NCBI RefSeq assembly: GCF_018842675.1
Contig: NZ_JAGTWO010000004.1
Location: 806,001 to 870,000, forward strand
Direction of reading: 5' to 3'
Origin: Candidatus Pantoea bituminis
GTDB lineage: Bacteria; Pseudomonadota; Gammaproteobacteria; Enterobacterales; Enterobacteriaceae
DNA length: 64,000 nt
The first letter of the stretch is position 1; every line of letters begins with the position of its first letter. Under the pieces are notes generated by a model, which had not been told where the DNA came from, made no database searches, and saw nothing but the letters and a program-made list of their open reading frames with translations. This document shows positions 18,192-29,182 of this stretch, one piece after another. Position numbers and translations under genes: made by a program.

Positions 18192-18539
18192 CTAACCGCG
18201 TTTTGGAGTCAGGTTCGGCTTGTTATCAATGTTAGTGAGTACGCCATTACCGTCGAAGTTAAGCGTCAGCGTCTGCTGCTTTACGCTTTCATGACCCGGT
18301 TCCTGACGGAAAACGTAATACCAGACATTGCTGCCAAACGGATCTTTCATCATTGGAGTACCCAGCGTGTAAGCAACTTGTTGCTGAGTCATGCCGGTAT
18401 GAATCTTGGCCACATCATTAGCAACCAGGTAATTACCCTGATTGATATCCGGACGATAAACCACGCGCTCTAAAGTGGAACATCCGGCGGTCATCATTAA
18501 CATTACCACTGCCGCGGCAGTCAGCGTTTTACAGCGCAT
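18192..18539 (-). CDS. bamE: Outer membrane assembly lipoprotein BamE
   Basis: 115 residues with a lipoprotein signal ([20 protein letters not shown], Cys about residue 20 lipidated). The SmpA/OmlA fold follows, with [26 protein letters not shown] and [13 protein letters not shown]. It is the small accessory lipoprotein of the BAM complex, which inserts beta-barrel proteins into the outer membrane. It sits between ratB (converging) and recN (same strand), as in E. coli. Confidence 0.96.
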   Translation of the reverse strand: MRCKTLTAAAVVMLMMTAGCSTLERVVYRPDINQGNYLVANDVAKIHTGMTQQQVAYTLGTPMMKDPFGSNVWYYVFRQEPGHESVKQQTLTLNFDGNGVLTNIDNKPNLTPKRG

Positions 18540-18725
18540 TTATACATTCCTTTTCTGGGGCCAAACGCCTTTCAACAGGCTTTTTGTTGCCATCAAAATC
18601 TGAACTCTGCTTGCGGCAGGCTTTATTACTTTGGCGACATAAGGTGCCGATGATAATAAACCTTTTCGCTATTGGGAACCTCTACAGAGCATGCATATGA
18701 CCGCGCTGTGTTAAAAAGTGCCTTC

Positions 18726-20387
18726 TTAGGCCGCTAAAAGTTCTTTAGCGTTAGCAAGCGTGTTGCGAGTGACTTCACTGCCGCCCAGTAAACGCGCCAG
18801 TTCTTGTAGGCGGGCTCGCTTATCCAGCGGCTGCATATGCGTTTCTGTCATCTCACCGTCCGTCTCTTTGCTAACGAAGAAATGTTGATGACCACAGCCC
18901 GCAACCTGCGGTAAATGCGTCACGCACATGACCTGAGTAGACTCGCCTAACTGGCGCAGCAGCTTGCCCACTACCGCGGCCGTAGGTCCGCTGATACCGA
19001 CATCAACTTCATCGAAAATCATTGCCGGCGTTTCCATTTTCTTCGCGGTAATAACCTGAATGGCCAAGGCGATACGGGAAAGCTCACCGCCTGAGGCAAC
19101 TTTACCCAATGGTTGCAAAGGTTGACCCGGGTTAGTCGTAACCTGGAAATCAACGCGACTGGCGCCATCAGCAGTGAGCTGATCAGGATTAAACATCAGT
19201 TCAATAGTGAAGCGGCCATGCGGCATCGACAACATATGCATGCTTTGGGTGATCAACTGCTGCAATTCATTTGCGAACTTCAAACGCTGTTCATGCAATT
19301 GCTCAGCGCTGTGCAATGCAGCTTGATAATGCTCAGTTACCAGAGTTTGCAAGCTCTCTTGATCACTCTCTTGCTGCGAAAGCAGCTCTGCTTCTGCTAA
19401 CAACTGCTGATGAAATTCAGGTAAACCTTCAGGCGTGACATGATGTTTACGCGCTAACGCGATCTGCCGAGAAATGCGCATCTCTAATTCGTACAAGCGG
19501 TTTGGATCAAGATCCAGGCTGTCGCAGTAGTGACGCAATTCATCGCTGGCTTCGCTGAGCTGAATCGCTGCTTCTTCAAGCAAATTGAATACGCCACTGA
19601 CTTTATCGTCGAGCGTAACCAGTTCTGACAACATCTGACGAGCGCTATAAAGCAGGCTGTTCAGATTGCTGTCATCACTGTCAGCCAACAGTTGTAAGGC
19701 CTGCTGGCTGGTTGAAAGAAGTTGACCGCTGTTAGCCAGGCGTTTGTACTCTTCATCAATCTGCTCATATTCACCCGCTTGCGGTGCAAACTCATTCAGC
19801 TCTTTCAACTGATACTGCAGTAGTTCGCGACGCGCTTCGCGTTCAAACGCCAGTTGCTGATGCTGTGCCAGTGTGCGACAGCTCTGATGCCAGGTTTGAT
19901 AGTGGCTGCGCATGCGCTGTAGCAAATCGTCATGACCTGCATAAGCATCTAAAAGGTGTTTTTGATGATCGGCTTTGAGCAACAGCTGGTGAGCATGTTG
20001 ACCATGAATTTGGATTAGCAACTGGCCAAGATCACGCAGTTGAGAAAGCGGGACAGCAGTACCATTAATGAAACCACGTGAACGGCCATCTGCGCTGATG
20101 ATACGGCGAAGCAGACATTCGTTGCCATCATCAAGATCATTCTCTTCCAGCCAGCGCTGGGCTGAAGGTGATAACTTTAACTGGAAGCGGGCACATAAAT
20201 CGGCCCGGCTGGCACCCTGACGTACCATGTCGGCTTCAGCACGGCCGCCAAGGCATAAACCCAGCGCATCAATGGCAATGGATTTACCTGCACCGGTTTC
20301 ACCAGTGATTGCTGTCATACCGCGTTGAAAATCAATGTCGAGCTCACGAACGATAGCGAAATTACTGATGGTCAGTTGTGCCAGCAT
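18726..20387 (-). CDS. recN: DNA repair protein RecN
   Basis: 553 residues, the same length as in E. coli. It is an SMC-like ATPase, with Walker [21 protein letters not shown] near the start, central coiled coils (about 160-370), the signature [15 protein letters not shown] and Walker [14 protein letters not shown] near the end. It acts early in double-strand break repair and is strongly SOS-induced. Two LexA boxes precede the start (20396-20451). It follows nadK on the same strand. Confidence 0.97.
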   Translation of the reverse strand: MLAQLTISNFAIVRELDIDFQRGMTAITGETGAGKSIAIDALGLCLGGRAEADMVRQGASRADLCARFQLKLSPSAQRWLEENDLDDGNECLLRRIISADGRSRGFINGTAVPLSQLRDLGQLLIQIHGQHAHQLLLKADHQKHLLDAYAGHDDLLQRMRSHYQTWHQSCRTLAQHQQLAFEREARRELLQYQLKELNEFAPQAGEYEQIDEEYKRLANSGQLLSTSQQALQLLADSDDSNLNSLLYSARQMLSELVTLDDKVSGVFNLLEEAAIQLSEASDELRHYCDSLDLDPNRLYELEMRISRQIALARKHHVTPEGLPEFHQQLLAEAELLSQQESDQESLQTLVTEHYQAALHSAEQLHEQRLKFANELQQLITQSMHMLSMPHGRFTIELMFNPDQLTADGASRVDFQVTTNPGQPLQPLGKVASGGELSRIALAIQVITAKKMETPAMIFDEVDVGISGPTAAVVGKLLRQLGESTQVMCVTHLPQVAGCGHQHFFVSKETDGEMTETHMQPLDKRARLQELARLLGGSEVTRNTLANAKELLAA

Positions 20388-20395
20388 AGAATCAC

Positions 20396-20451
20396 CTGTA
20401 TGTAAAAACAGATATGGTTTTTCATACAGTATAAACTGGTTTTTTATCCAG
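20396..20451 (-). promoter_or_regulatory. Two LexA boxes controlling recN
   Basis: The boxes are CTGTATGTAAAAACAG at 20396-20411 and CTGGTTTTTTATCCAG at 20436-20451. Both fit CTG-N10-CAG exactly and lie within 65 bases of the recN start, as in E. coli, where recN has multiple SOS boxes. A weaker third copy may lie between them. Confidence 0.85.
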
Positions 20452-20471
20452 TAAAGAGGGCACGCGATTTT

Positions 20472-21350
20472 TTAAAATAATTTTTTTGACCAGCCGAGCT
20501 TGGAGCTTAGCGTGTTGAAATAGCTGTAATTTTTTGGATGTATTAGGTTAAGGTGATTCTCGCTACGCCTGATCAGAACATCTTCACCTTCCTGTATAGG
20601 CAAGGCAATTTGGCTGTCACAGCTGATTTCCAGGTCACTACGCCGTGATGAAAAACGTAATCGAATCGTACTGCTGCTGTTAATCACCAATGGACGCGCG
20701 GACAAGGTATGCGGGAACATAGGCACTAAAACAATGGCATCCAAAGAGGGAGTCAATATTGGGCCGCCGGCAGAAAGTGAATAGGCCGTTGAGCCGGTTG
20801 GCGTAGAAATAATTAAGCCATCTGAACGCTGCGAAAAGGCAAACACTTCGTCAATGTAGACTTCAAATTCAATCATATGTGCGACTTTGCCAGGATGAAG
20901 TACGACTTCATTTATCGCGCTACCAATACGTGGTGAACAGTCATGCCTGCAAACCTGCGCTTCCAGCAAAAAGCGGCTTTCGACAAAATAATTGCCCTGC
21001 AACACTTCATCTAATTGCTGTTGAGCATTATCAGGATCTAGATCGGTTAAAAAGCCTAAATTGCCGCGGTTAATACCAATCACTTTAATGTCATAACGCG
21101 CCAGTACACGCGCTGCGCCCAGCATGTTTCCATCACCGCCAACAACAACCGCAAGATCGGCTTGTTGACCGATTTCTGCAAGCGTACCGGTTTGCACATC
21201 ATGCAGGGAAAGTTCCTGCGCGATCTGCTTCTCAACGAGCACTTGATAACCTTTGGCTGTTAGCCAGCGCCAAAGCATTTCGTGGGTGGTTAGCGCTGTA
21301 GGATGACGTGGATGACCCACGATACCAATGCAGTTAAAGTGTTTGTTCAT
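20472..21350 (-). CDS. nadK: NAD kinase
   Basis: 292 residues, identical in length to E. coli NadK. The GGDG motif is in [20 protein letters not shown], followed by [13 protein letters not shown], and the second conserved block is [22 protein letters not shown]. It phosphorylates NAD to NADP in the cytoplasm and is essential. It is transcribed divergently from grpE, sharing the intergenic region that holds the heat-shock promoter. Confidence 0.97.
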   Translation of the reverse strand: MNKHFNCIGIVGHPRHPTALTTHEMLWRWLTAKGYQVLVEKQIAQELSLHDVQTGTLAEIGQQADLAVVVGGDGNMLGAARVLARYDIKVIGINRGNLGFLTDLDPDNAQQQLDEVLQGNYFVESRFLLEAQVCRHDCSPRIGSAINEVVLHPGKVAHMIEFEVYIDEVFAFSQRSDGLIISTPTGSTAYSLSAGGPILTPSLDAIVLVPMFPHTLSARPLVINSSSTIRLRFSSRRSDLEISCDSQIALPIQEGEDVLIRRSENHLNLIHPKNYSYFNTLSSKLGWSKKLF

Positions 21351-21411
21351 GTAATGGGTATTCCTTATAAGCTAAAACGGCAAGGCAATGTGATAGGTTC
21401 CCTTGAAACCG

Positions 21412-21430
21412 CCAAACCGATCCCCATAAT
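21412..21430 (+). promoter_or_regulatory. Sigma-32 heat-shock promoter of grpE
   Basis: CTTGAAA at 21412-21418 and CCCCATAAT at 21422-21430 have the consensus words of RpoH promoters. The stretch between the -35 and -10 words is short if counted from those exact ends; using CCTTGAAAC to CCGATCCCCAT the layout is the usual heat-shock type. It lies 43 bases before the grpE start. Confidence 0.6.
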
Positions 21431-21472
21431 AAGCCAACCAGCGAAATGAATGTGCAAAACGCGGAGAAATTC

Positions 21473-22054
21473 ATGAGTAGTAAAGAACATAACACCCCTA
21501 ACGAGCAAGTCTCAGACGAAATTGAGCAGGATCAGCAGCAACCACAGGACGCGGAGACAGCGGTTGAGGTGGATTCTCGTGATGAGCGTATCGCCCAACT
21601 TGAAGCCGAATTAGCGCAATCTCAGACCGGCGTTCGTGATGCGCAGCTGCGCGCGCAAGCAGAGATTGAGAATATTCGTCGTCGTGCTGAGATGGATGTA
21701 GAGAAGGCGCACAAGTTCGCGTTAGAAAAATTTGCTAACGAACTGCTGCCTGTTATCGACAGCCTTGAACGTGCGATGGAAGTGGCTAATAAAGAAGATG
21801 AGAAGCTGGCGTCTATGATTGAAGGCATTGAACTGACGCTGAAATCCTTATTGGGTGCAGTACGTAAGTTTGGTGTAGAAGTCATTGGCGAAACGGGTGT
21901 GCCGTTTAATCCAGAAGTGCATCAAGCTATGTCAATGATGGAATCTGAAGATTTCGAACCGAATCACGTCATGTTAGTGATGCAGCGCGGCTATACCTTA
22001 AATGGTCGTCTGTTACGTCCGGCAATGGTTGCGGTAGCAAAAGCCAAAGGCTGA
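21473..22054 (+). CDS. grpE: Nucleotide exchange factor GrpE
   Basis: 193 residues from the ATG at 21473, which follows GGAGAAATTC; an upstream ATG at 21446 would add nine residues not found in the family. The N-terminal acidic region and long coiled coil (about 35-110) lead to the beta-domain with the GrpE signature around [20 protein letters not shown] and [20 protein letters not shown]. It releases ADP from DnaK. It is heat-shock controlled. Confidence 0.97.
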   Translation: MSSKEHNTPNEQVSDEIEQDQQQPQDAETAVEVDSRDERIAQLEAELAQSQTGVRDAQLRAQAEIENIRRRAEMDVEKAHKFALEKFANELLPVIDSLERAMEVANKEDEKLASMIEGIELTLKSLLGAVRKFGVEVIGETGVPFNPEVHQAMSMMESEDFEPNHVMLVMQRGYTLNGRLLRPAMVAVAKAKG

Positions 22055-22076
22055 GTTTACGTCTGAAAATTGCTAG

Positions 22077-22100
22077 ACGGCCGCGCATTGTCGCGGCCGT
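22077..22100. terminator. Terminator between grpE and ung
   Basis: ACGGCCGCG-loop-CGCGGCCGT is a 9-bp perfect stem between converging genes. The T tract is weak (TTTGC). Confidence 0.7.
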
Positions 22101-22111
22101 TTGCATTTGGC

Positions 22112-22791
22112 TTATTCAGGCAGAACAGGTGTCCAGTTAATGGGCGTTTTGCCTTCTTCAGTCAGAATCGCGTTGGTTTTAGAAAAGTGCTGACACCCAA
22201 AAAAACCACGATGTGCTGAAAGCGGGGAAGGGTGCGGAGCCTGTAAAACGTGATGGCGCTCGCGATCGATAATGCTGCCTTTTTTCTGCGCGTGAGAGCC
22301 CCAGAGTAAAAAGATCACACCTTCCCGATGTTGGTTGATGGCTGCAATGACATTATCCGTAAACGTTTCCCAGCCGAAACGCGCATGCGAATGCGCTTTT
22401 CCCGCTTCTACGGTTAAAACCGTATTCAGCAACATCACGCCTTGTTTAGCCCAGCTTTCGAGAAAGCCGTGATTGGGTTTTTGGAAGCCCTCAATATCTT
22501 GCTGCAACTCTTTATACATATTCTGTAGGGAAGGCGGGGTAGGAACGCCCGGCAACACTGAAAAAGCCAGACCATGCGCCTGGTTTGGGCCGTGATAAGG
22601 ATCCTGTCCTAGAATAACAACCTTAATATCATCCAGCTCAGTTAAGCGAAACGCATTAAAAACATCTTTTTGGGGGGATAAACAGTTATCCCTGCAGCAC
22701 GCTCATTGGCAACAAGTTTTAAGGTTTCAACGAAGTAAGGTTTCTCTTTCTCTTCTGCCAGCACATCATGCCAGCTCAGCTTTTCAGCCAT
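22112..22791 (-). CDS. ung: Uracil-DNA glycosylase (one-base frameshift)
   Basis: 226 residues after repair (E. coli 229). The N-terminus is [20 protein letters not shown] from the ATG at 22791. A run of six G at 22672-22677 (C on the coding strand) needs one more base to give [20 protein letters not shown]. Downstream are the catalytic GQDPYHGP motif and [10 protein letters not shown]. It removes uracil from DNA to start base excision repair. Ung is normally intact in this group, so the break is probably a sequencing error. Confidence 0.93.
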
Positions 22792-22943
22792 GTTTAGCTC
22801 CTTCAAAAATCGATGTCTTAAGCTTAGCTGTTCTCGCTAAAGAGCAGAAGGGTAAAAATATTTTAAAAAGACAACAAATGTTGATCAATGTTGTTCAGAT
22901 AAATCAATAAGATAATAAAAGCGATTTTTTTGCCCCGATGAGA

Positions 22944-22957
22944 TTGATGCAGGTCAA
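22944..22957 (+). promoter_or_regulatory. FNR-like site upstream of grcA
   Basis: TTGATGCAGGTCAA differs from the FNR consensus TTGAT-N4-ATCAA at one position. It lies 94 bases before the grcA start. A second TTGAT half-site is near 22880. In E. coli, grcA (yfiD) is strongly FNR-activated under low oxygen. Confidence 0.55.
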
Positions 22958-23050
22958 ATCTTCATCACTTCAACAATGCTATACCAACGCCTCTATTTGA
23001 TTTCTTCACCAGATTGGCAATAGTCAATGCAATGCCTTGGAGGCTCAATC

Positions 23051-23433
23051 ATGATTACTGGTATCCAGATTACTCAGGCTAACAATCCACAACTTCTCAA
23101 CTCTTTCTGGCTGCTGGACGATGAGAAAGCAGAAGCGCGTTGCCTGTGCGCGAAAGGGGATTATGTAGAAGATCAGGTTGTAGCGGTGAAAGAGCTGGGT
23201 GAAATTGCGTATCGTGAAGTGCCATTGGAAATGAAGCCGCAGGTTCGCGTGGAAGGGGGCAGCACTTAAATGTGAATGTGCTAAGCCGTGAAACGCTGGA
23301 GGATGCAGTTAAACACCCAGAGAACTATCCGCAGTTAACCATTCGTGTTTCAGGTTATGCGGTACGCTTTAATGCACTGACACCTGAACAGCAGCGTGAC
23401 GTGATTACCCGCACTTTTACTGAAAGTTTGTAA
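23051..23433 (+). CDS. grcA: Autonomous glycyl radical cofactor GrcA (one-base frameshift)
   Basis: 127 residues after repair, exactly the E. coli length. The first part is [21 protein letters not shown] run of five G at 23255-23259 needs a sixth to read [20 protein letters not shown]. The second part contains the glycyl radical motif [20 protein letters not shown]. It replaces the damaged glycyl domain of pyruvate formate-lyase after oxygen exposure. It has a likely FNR site upstream. Confidence 0.93.
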
Positions 23434-23615
23434 TAACGGCGTTCAAGCGATTTTAAATCACCGGTAGAAAAAAGAGGCAAGACTCACACAGCATCTTTTC
23501 TTTTTATAATTATAAAGATAGGAAGAATTAACACCTTTCAGCATGAGTGAAGATTAACTTTATACTCATCAGAGCTTAGTTTCATCTCCAACGCGTTATT
23601 AATCGTTATATAAAC

Positions 23616-23647
23616 AAAAAAATCGCCTTTTTAAGAGGCGATTTTTT
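23616..23647. terminator. Bidirectional terminator between grcA and srmB
   Basis: A7-TCGCCT-loop-AGGCGA-T6 is a strong symmetrical hairpin just past the srmB stop codon. Confidence 0.9.
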
Positions 23648-23661
23648 GTCTGGGTGTCGAT

Positions 23662-24990
23662 TTATTCAGCTTTACCGGTGGTTGCTGCTTCACCGCTCGG
23701 CTTGCGGCGTTTGCCGACGTTTTTCATGTCACGATGACGTTTCTTCACACGTGGCTTTTCAACTTCTTTATCTTTGTTCTCAGAGCGCTTCGCAAGCACC
23801 TTTTTCGACGGTTTACCTGTCGCTTTTGCACTTGGTGCTCGCGTAGTCGGGCGCAGCTCATCGATAGTGCGAATCTTTATCGGCTCATTGACATAGCGGG
23901 TGATTTTACCCAGCAAGATATGGTCATGCGCTTCAACTAACGATATCGCGATACCTTTACGGCCCGCACGGGCGGTACGGCCGATACGGTGTAAATAGGT
24001 ATCGGCGGTGCGTGGCATATCAAAGTTGATGACGTGACTGACGTCATCAATATCGATACCACGCGCGGCCACATCGGTCGCGACTAACACATTAATTCGG
24101 CCATCTACCAAGCGTTTCAGCGCTTCAGTACGCTTAGCCTGCACCATCTCACCTTCAAGATAGCTACTACGAATCCCTGCATCATGTAACCAGCTTACCA
24201 GCTCGTGTAAACGTTCACGCTTACGAACAAACACAATGGTACGCGTAGCTTCTGGCTGCTTTAACAGATGAACAAGCAGCTTGGTTTTATGCTCGAGATC
24301 ATCAGCGCGGTAATACCACTGCTGGATTTTTTTACGCTCGCGACGGCTTGGATCGGCTTCAAGCTCAACCGGATCGTTAAGCAGACGCTCAGCAAAATCT
24401 TTGATGTTCTCGCCTTCCAGCGTTGCGGAAAACAGCATCGTCTGTTTGCGCCAACGCGTTTCAGCGGCGATGGTTTCGATATCCTGCGCAAAACCCATGT
24501 CCAGCATGCGGTCGGCTTCGTCAAGAATCAGCGTTTCTACGGCGCGGCAATCAAAGTTCTCTTCTTTGATGTACTGCAACAGGCGTCCGGTCGTGGCAAC
24601 GACGACGTCCTGATTCTCGCTGAAGACTTCAGCATGGTTCATGTAGGCGACGCCGCCGGTAATGGTCGCGATGTCGAGATGAGTATGTTTAGCCAGTTCA
24701 CGCGCTTGATCGGCAACCTGCATGGCCAGTTCACGCGTTGGCGTGAGGATCAAAATGCGCGGTGGGCCTGATTTTTTACGTGGAAAGTCGAGCAGATGCT
24801 GCAACGCCGGTAGCAAAAATGCGGCGGTTTTCCCGGTCCCGGTAGGTGCCGAACCCAGAACGTCGCGGCCCTCCAGAGCGGGCGGAATAGCAGCAGCCTG
24901 GATCACTGTTGGGCGCGTGTAGCCTTTTTCCTGCAGTGCTTCTAGCAGGCTTTCGTCAAGTTCGAGTTCGGAGAATGTGGTTACTGTCAT
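23662..24990 (-). CDS. srmB: DEAD-box RNA helicase SrmB
   Basis: 442 residues. Motifs are present in order: GSAPTGTGKTAAFLLPALQH (I), PTRELAMQ (Ia), LILDEADRMLDMG (II), MLFSATL (III), VATDVAARGIDI (V), and HRIGRTARAGRKG (VI). The basic C-terminal tail (about 375-442) is typical of SrmB, which acts in 50S ribosome assembly. It is divergent from trmN6, as in E. coli. Confidence 0.96.
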   Translation of the reverse strand: MTVTTFSELELDESLLEALQEKGYTRPTVIQAAAIPPALEGRDVLGSAPTGTGKTAAFLLPALQHLLDFPRKKSGPPRILILTPTRELAMQVADQARELAKHTHLDIATITGGVAYMNHAEVFSENQDVVVATTGRLLQYIKEENFDCRAVETLILDEADRMLDMGFAQDIETIAAETRWRKQTMLFSATLEGENIKDFAERLLNDPVELEADPSRRERKKIQQWYYRADDLEHKTKLLVHLLKQPEATRTIVFVRKRERLHELVSWLHDAGIRSSYLEGEMVQAKRTEALKRLVDGRINVLVATDVAARGIDIDDVSHVINFDMPRTADTYLHRIGRTARAGRKGIAISLVEAHDHILLGKITRYVNEPIKIRTIDELRPTTRAPSAKATGKPSKKVLAKRSENKDKEVEKPRVKKRHRDMKNVGKRRKPSGEAATTGKAE

Positions 24991-25153
24991 GGTCTACCTC
25001 AGTTTGGGGCGCTGATTATAGACAGATCAAACATAATCTTCATCTGTTAATCCGCATCCTCTGCGTCCGGCATCGTCTGTTACGTGAATTCCACTACACG
25101 TCACGTTACACTGATGCGCTGTCGTACGGCAGAAAAATCAATGGTAGCAGAGA

Positions 25154-25902
25154 ATGATGCAGGACAAACCGCCTGGGCGGCCCCAGTTAAAAAAGAATGG
25201 TTTTACCTTTAAACAGTTTTTTGTTGCACACGATCGCTGCGCAATGAAAGTGGGCACTGATGGCATTTTATTAGGTGCATGGTCGCCCATTGCCAATGTA
25301 AAACGCATTTTAGATATCGGTAGCGGAAGCGGACTTATTGCGCTGATGCTGGCTCAACGCACGCCGGAAACCGTTCATATTGATGCGGTTGAACTGGATA
25401 GCCAGGCGGCACAGCAAGCACGCGAAAATATTCAACAGTCACCCTGGTCAACACGCATTCATGTTCACCCGCAAGATATTGCCTCGTGGGCTGAAAACAG
25501 CGATCAACGTTATTCATTAATCGTCAGTAATCCACCTTATTTTGCGCCTGGCATTGCGTGCTCAAGTCCCGAACGTGACAGTGCGCGCTCGACCGCGACG
25601 CTCGATCATCAAACATTATTGCGTAGCGCAGCGTTACTCATCGAAGAAGATGGCTTTTTTGTGTAGTGCTGCCAGAAACGGTGGGGCAAGACTTTAGCGC
25701 GTTAGCGCTGGCTGATGGCTGGCATTTACGTTTCCGCCTTGACGTGGCGGAATACGCAGAACGTCCGCCACATCGTGTACTGCTCGCTTTTTCGCCCAGC
25801 CCAGGCGAAACGTTACTTGAACGCCTCGCTATCCGCGCTAAGGACACCCATTACTCAGAAGATTGGTGCGGCTTAACGCGTGACTTCTATTTGTTTATGT
25901 AA
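25154..25902 (+). CDS. trmN: tRNA1(Val) (adenine-37-N6)-methyltransferase TrmN6 (one-base frameshift)
   Basis: 249 residues after repair (E. coli YfiC 245). The SAM-binding motif [19 protein letters not shown] and the adenine-methylase motif VSNPPYF are present. At 25655-25660 six T need a seventh to give [20 protein letters not shown], matching the E. coli protein. It methylates A37 of tRNA1-Val. Its end overlaps the end of nadB, which converges, by 16 bases. Confidence 0.92.
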
Positions 25903-27512
25903 GCATCGGGAACCAGTATCGTTGGCAAGGCTTCCGGCAGTAGATCAGGGTAATCGAGAGTGAAGTGCAGGCCGCGGCTCTCTTTTCGCTCCAGCGCACA
26001 GCGCACCATGAGATCCGCGACCTGCACCAGATTACGTAACTCTAATAAGTTATTGGAGAGCCGGAAGTGAGCATAATATTCATTAATTTCTTGCTGCAGC
26101 AAATTAATGCGGCGAAGCGCTCGCTCCAGCCGTTTAGTGGAACGGACAATCCCCATGTAATCCCACATAAATAACCGTAATTCATGCCAGTTGTGTTGAA
26201 TCACAACGCGCTCGTCGGCGTCGTCCACTCGACTTTCATCCCACGCTGGCAACGTATCCACGAGGCTAATTTCAGGCAGCGTACGGATTAAATCTTCCGC
26301 TGCAGACCAGCCATAAACCAGACATTCCAGCAACGAGTTTGAGGCCATGCGGTTAGCGCCGTGTAAACCGGTATAACTGACTTCACCGATAGCATATAAG
26401 CCGTTTACATCGGTACGACCTTGTTGGTCAACCATGACGCCGCCGCATGTGTAATGCGCCGCCGGTACTACCGGTATGGGGTCTTTAGTTAAGTCAAAAC
26501 CGAAAGTCAGCAACTTCTCATAAATCATGGGAAAATGAGCGCGGATAAATTCTTCAGGCTGATGGCTTATATCAAGATACATACAATCTACGCCTAATCG
26601 CTTCATTTCATGATCGATTGCGCGTGCCACCACATCACGCGGCGCTAATTCTCCGCGCTGATCAAAGTCAGGCATAAAACGAGTGCCATCTGCACGAACC
26701 AGTCGAGCACCTTCACCGCGCAGCGCTTCTGTGAGCAAAAAATTTTGCGCTTGTGGATGAAACAAGCAGGTCGGGTGAAACTGATTGAATTCAAGATTAG
26801 CCACGCGGCTACCGGCGCGCCAGGCCATGGCAATGCCATCGCCAGAAGCAATATCTGGGTTAGTCGTGTATTGATAGACTTTCGCTGCGCCACCTGTCGC
26901 CAGAACCACCGCTCGCGCGCAGCAGGTTTCAACTTGTTCGCGATTACGGTTCCAAATCCAGGCACCTACGACCCGACGTGGCCCTGGCAAGCCAAGTTTA
27001 TCGGAAAGTATGAGGTCAACGGCATTGGTACGTTCGAGTATGCGAATATTAGGATGGTTTAGCGCCTGGCTAACTAAAGTCGTTTCGACTTCACGTCCGG
27101 TAGCATCAGCGCTATGTAAAATGCGGCGGTGGCTGTGCCCGCCTTCTTGGGTCAGGTGATAACGCATATCACCGGCAGCCTGCGGATCGAGATCAAAGGC
27201 AACGCCATTATCAATCAGCCATTGCACACAATGACGGGCATTGTTGGCGATAAACGAGACAGCGTTGCGGTCACATAATCCTGCGCCAGCAATTAATGTA
27301 TCTTCAATATGAGAATCGATACTGTCATTTTCATCAAAGACTGCGGCAATGCCGCCCTGAGCATACAGCGTAGACCCTTCATTCACCTGCGCTTTGCTCA
27401 ATACGGTGACGTTGTACTGCTGAGCTAAACGCAGCGCCAGGGATAAGCCTGCAGCGCCACTGCCTACAATCATGACATCGCACTGATAATCTGGAAGTGA
27501 GTGAGTTTTCAT
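25887..27512 (-). CDS. nadB: L-aspartate oxidase
   Basis: 541 residues (E. coli 540) from the ATG at 27512; a longer frame reaches 27548 but adds residues not in the family. The FAD-binding N-terminus is [20 protein letters not shown], followed by YAQGGIAAV. The active-site region has [17 protein letters not shown] and the substrate loop [14 protein letters not shown]. It oxidises aspartate to iminoaspartate in NAD synthesis. It is divergent from rpoE, as in E. coli. Confidence 0.96.
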   Translation of the reverse strand: MKTHSLPDYQCDVMIVGSGAAGLSLALRLAQQYNVTVLSKAQVNEGSTLYAQGGIAAVFDENDSIDSHIEDTLIAGAGLCDRNAVSFIANNARHCVQWLIDNGVAFDLDPQAAGDMRYHLTQEGGHSHRRILHSADATGREVETTLVSQALNHPNIRILERTNAVDLILSDKLGLPGPRRVVGAWIWNRNREQVETCCARAVVLATGGAAKVYQYTTNPDIASGDGIAMAWRAGSRVANLEFNQFHPTCLFHPQAQNFLLTEALRGEGARLVRADGTRFMPDFDQRGELAPRDVVARAIDHEMKRLGVDCMYLDISHQPEEFIRAHFPMIYEKLLTFGFDLTKDPIPVVPAAHYTCGGVMVDQQGRTDVNGLYAIGEVSYTGLHGANRMASNSLLECLVYGWSAAEDLIRTLPEISLVDTLPAWDESRVDDADERVVIQHNWHELRLFMWDYMGIVRSTKRLERALRRINLLQQEINEYYAHFRLSNNLLELRNLVQVADLMVRCALERKESRGLHFTLDYPDLLPEALPTILVPDAYINK

Positions 27513-27816
27513 AGTGTTTAATTTACTAAACAAGGATGGGCCGAGCATAAGCTTTATGTCGATTTCTGTGAAGTATTTTGAACAAATTATCGACTCTAAA
27601 ATCCCGTTTTTAAAATATATAGTTTCTTATCAGCGAGTTAGTACACGCATGGTTTAAAAAGTGTTTTTTATACCAAACATAGATGTGGGTAAGGATTTAA
27701 AGATGAAAAAGCCGTTGTCATGGGTTACTCTGCCAGCGATTTGCGCTCCTTACATTGAACGATAAACAACAAGCTGCATGATCTGCAGCGGAGCGGTAAT
27801 AATCAGGGCGATAAGT

Positions 27817-27843
27817 GAACTTTACGCCATATCATGACTCTAA
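27817..27843 (+). promoter_or_regulatory. Sigma-E promoter of rpoE
   Basis: GAACTT at 27817-27822 and TCTAA at 27839-27843 have a 16-base spacer, the RpoE promoter pattern. It gives positive autoregulation of rpoE, whose start codon is 82 bases downstream. The rest of the 27549-27924 gap holds no clear gene. Confidence 0.8.
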
Positions 27844-27924
27844 GCGCATGCTTGCTCAGAACAATGAGATGTGCTGGCAGTTCCTTTACGCATTAGAAAT
27901 GAATTTGGGGAGACATTACCTCGG

Positions 27925-28502
27925 ATGAGCGAGCAGTTAACGGATCAGGTTCTCGTTGAGCGGGTTCAGAAGGGAGATCAAAAGGCTTTCAACTTACTGG
28001 TTATTCGTTACCAGCATAAAGTGGCGAGCCTGGTTTCACGCTATGTTCCCTCAGGGGACGTGCCTGACGTAGTTCAGGAGTCTTTCATTAAAGCTTACCG
28101 CGCACTGGACTCGTTCCGTGGCGATAGTGCTTTTATACTTGGCTGTATCGAATTGCGGTCAATACCGCTAAAAATTACTTAGTTGCTCAGGGGCGTCGTC
28201 CACCTTCTAGTGATGTGGATGCAATTGATGCGGAAAACTTTGAAAGTGCAGGTGCACTGAAAGAAATTTCGAACCCTGAGAACTTAATGTTGTCAGAAGA
28301 ACTGAAACAAATTGTCTTTCGTACCATTGAGGCGCTTCCTGAGGATTTGCGTATGGCAATCACTCTCAGGGAACTGGATGGGCTAAGTTATGAAGAAATT
28401 GCCGCCATCATGGATTGTCCGGTAGGTACCGTACGTTCGCGTATCTTCCGTGCACGAGAGGCTATTGATAATAAGGTTCAACCGCTTATCCAACGTCAGT
28501 GA
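27925..28502 (+). CDS. rpoE: Sigma-E factor RpoE (one-base frameshift)
   Basis: 192 residues after repair (E. coli 191). The start is MSEQLTDQVLVERVQKGDQK at the ATG at 27925. Region 2 contains PDVVQESFIKAYRAL. Four T at 28131-28134 must be five, giving SAFYTWLYRIAVNTAKNYLV. Region 4 contains LSYEEIAAIMDCPVGTVRSR. It directs the envelope-stress regulon and is held by RseA at the inner membrane. RpoE is essential in E. coli, so the break is almost certainly a sequence error. Confidence 0.95.
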
Positions 28503-28529
28503 TAACGGCTACTGGAAGGGTACTTAGGC

Positions 28530-29182
28530 ATGCAGAAAGAAAAACTTTCCGCTTTAATGGATGGTGAAACCCTTGATAACGAACTTTTTCGGCGTTATCA
28601 AAGGATGCTGAGCTACAGAAAAGCTGGGAAAGCTACCATCTGATTCGCGACACAATGCGTGGCGATGTTGGCGATGTCCTGCATTTTGATATCTCTGCAC
28701 GCGTAGCTGCTGCCATCGAAAAAGAGCCGCTGCGTAAAATCACTACGTTGATTCCTGAAGCGCAGCCAGAACCGTCTCGCTGGGAAAAAATGCCGTTCTG
28801 GCACAAGATGCGTCCGTGGGCTGCACAGTTAACGCAGGTCGGCGTTGCAGCTTGTGTTTCTCTGGCTGTGATTGTGGGTGTTCAGCATTACAATCAGCCT
28901 GGAAGCAGCAGCGTTGAATCTTCAGATTCGCCGGTATTCAATACGCTGCCTATGATGGGCAAGGCATCACCCGTCAGTTTAGGTGTGCCGTCTGATGCAT
29001 TTGATACCAACAGCGCTAATCAACAGGTTCAGGATCAACGTCGTCGCGTTAATGCCATGCTGCAGGATTATGAATTGCAGCGTCGTTTGCACGCAGATCA
29101 ACTGCAGTTTGAAACTGACGCGCCTAAACAAGCGCAAACCAATGTTCCCGGAACTCAATCCTTAGGAATTCAGCAGCAGTAA
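28530..29182 (+). CDS. rseA: Anti-sigma-E factor RseA (one-base frameshift)
   Basis: 217 residues after repair (E. coli 216). The N-terminal sigma-binding domain begins MQKEKLSALMDGETLDNELF. Five T at 28585-28589 need a sixth so that LFSALSKDAELQKSWESYHL reads through. A single membrane segment (VGVAACVSLAVIVGVQHY, about residue 100-118) separates it from the periplasmic domain ending LGIQQQ. DegS and RseP cut it under envelope stress. Its stop overlaps the rseB start. Confidence 0.94.
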
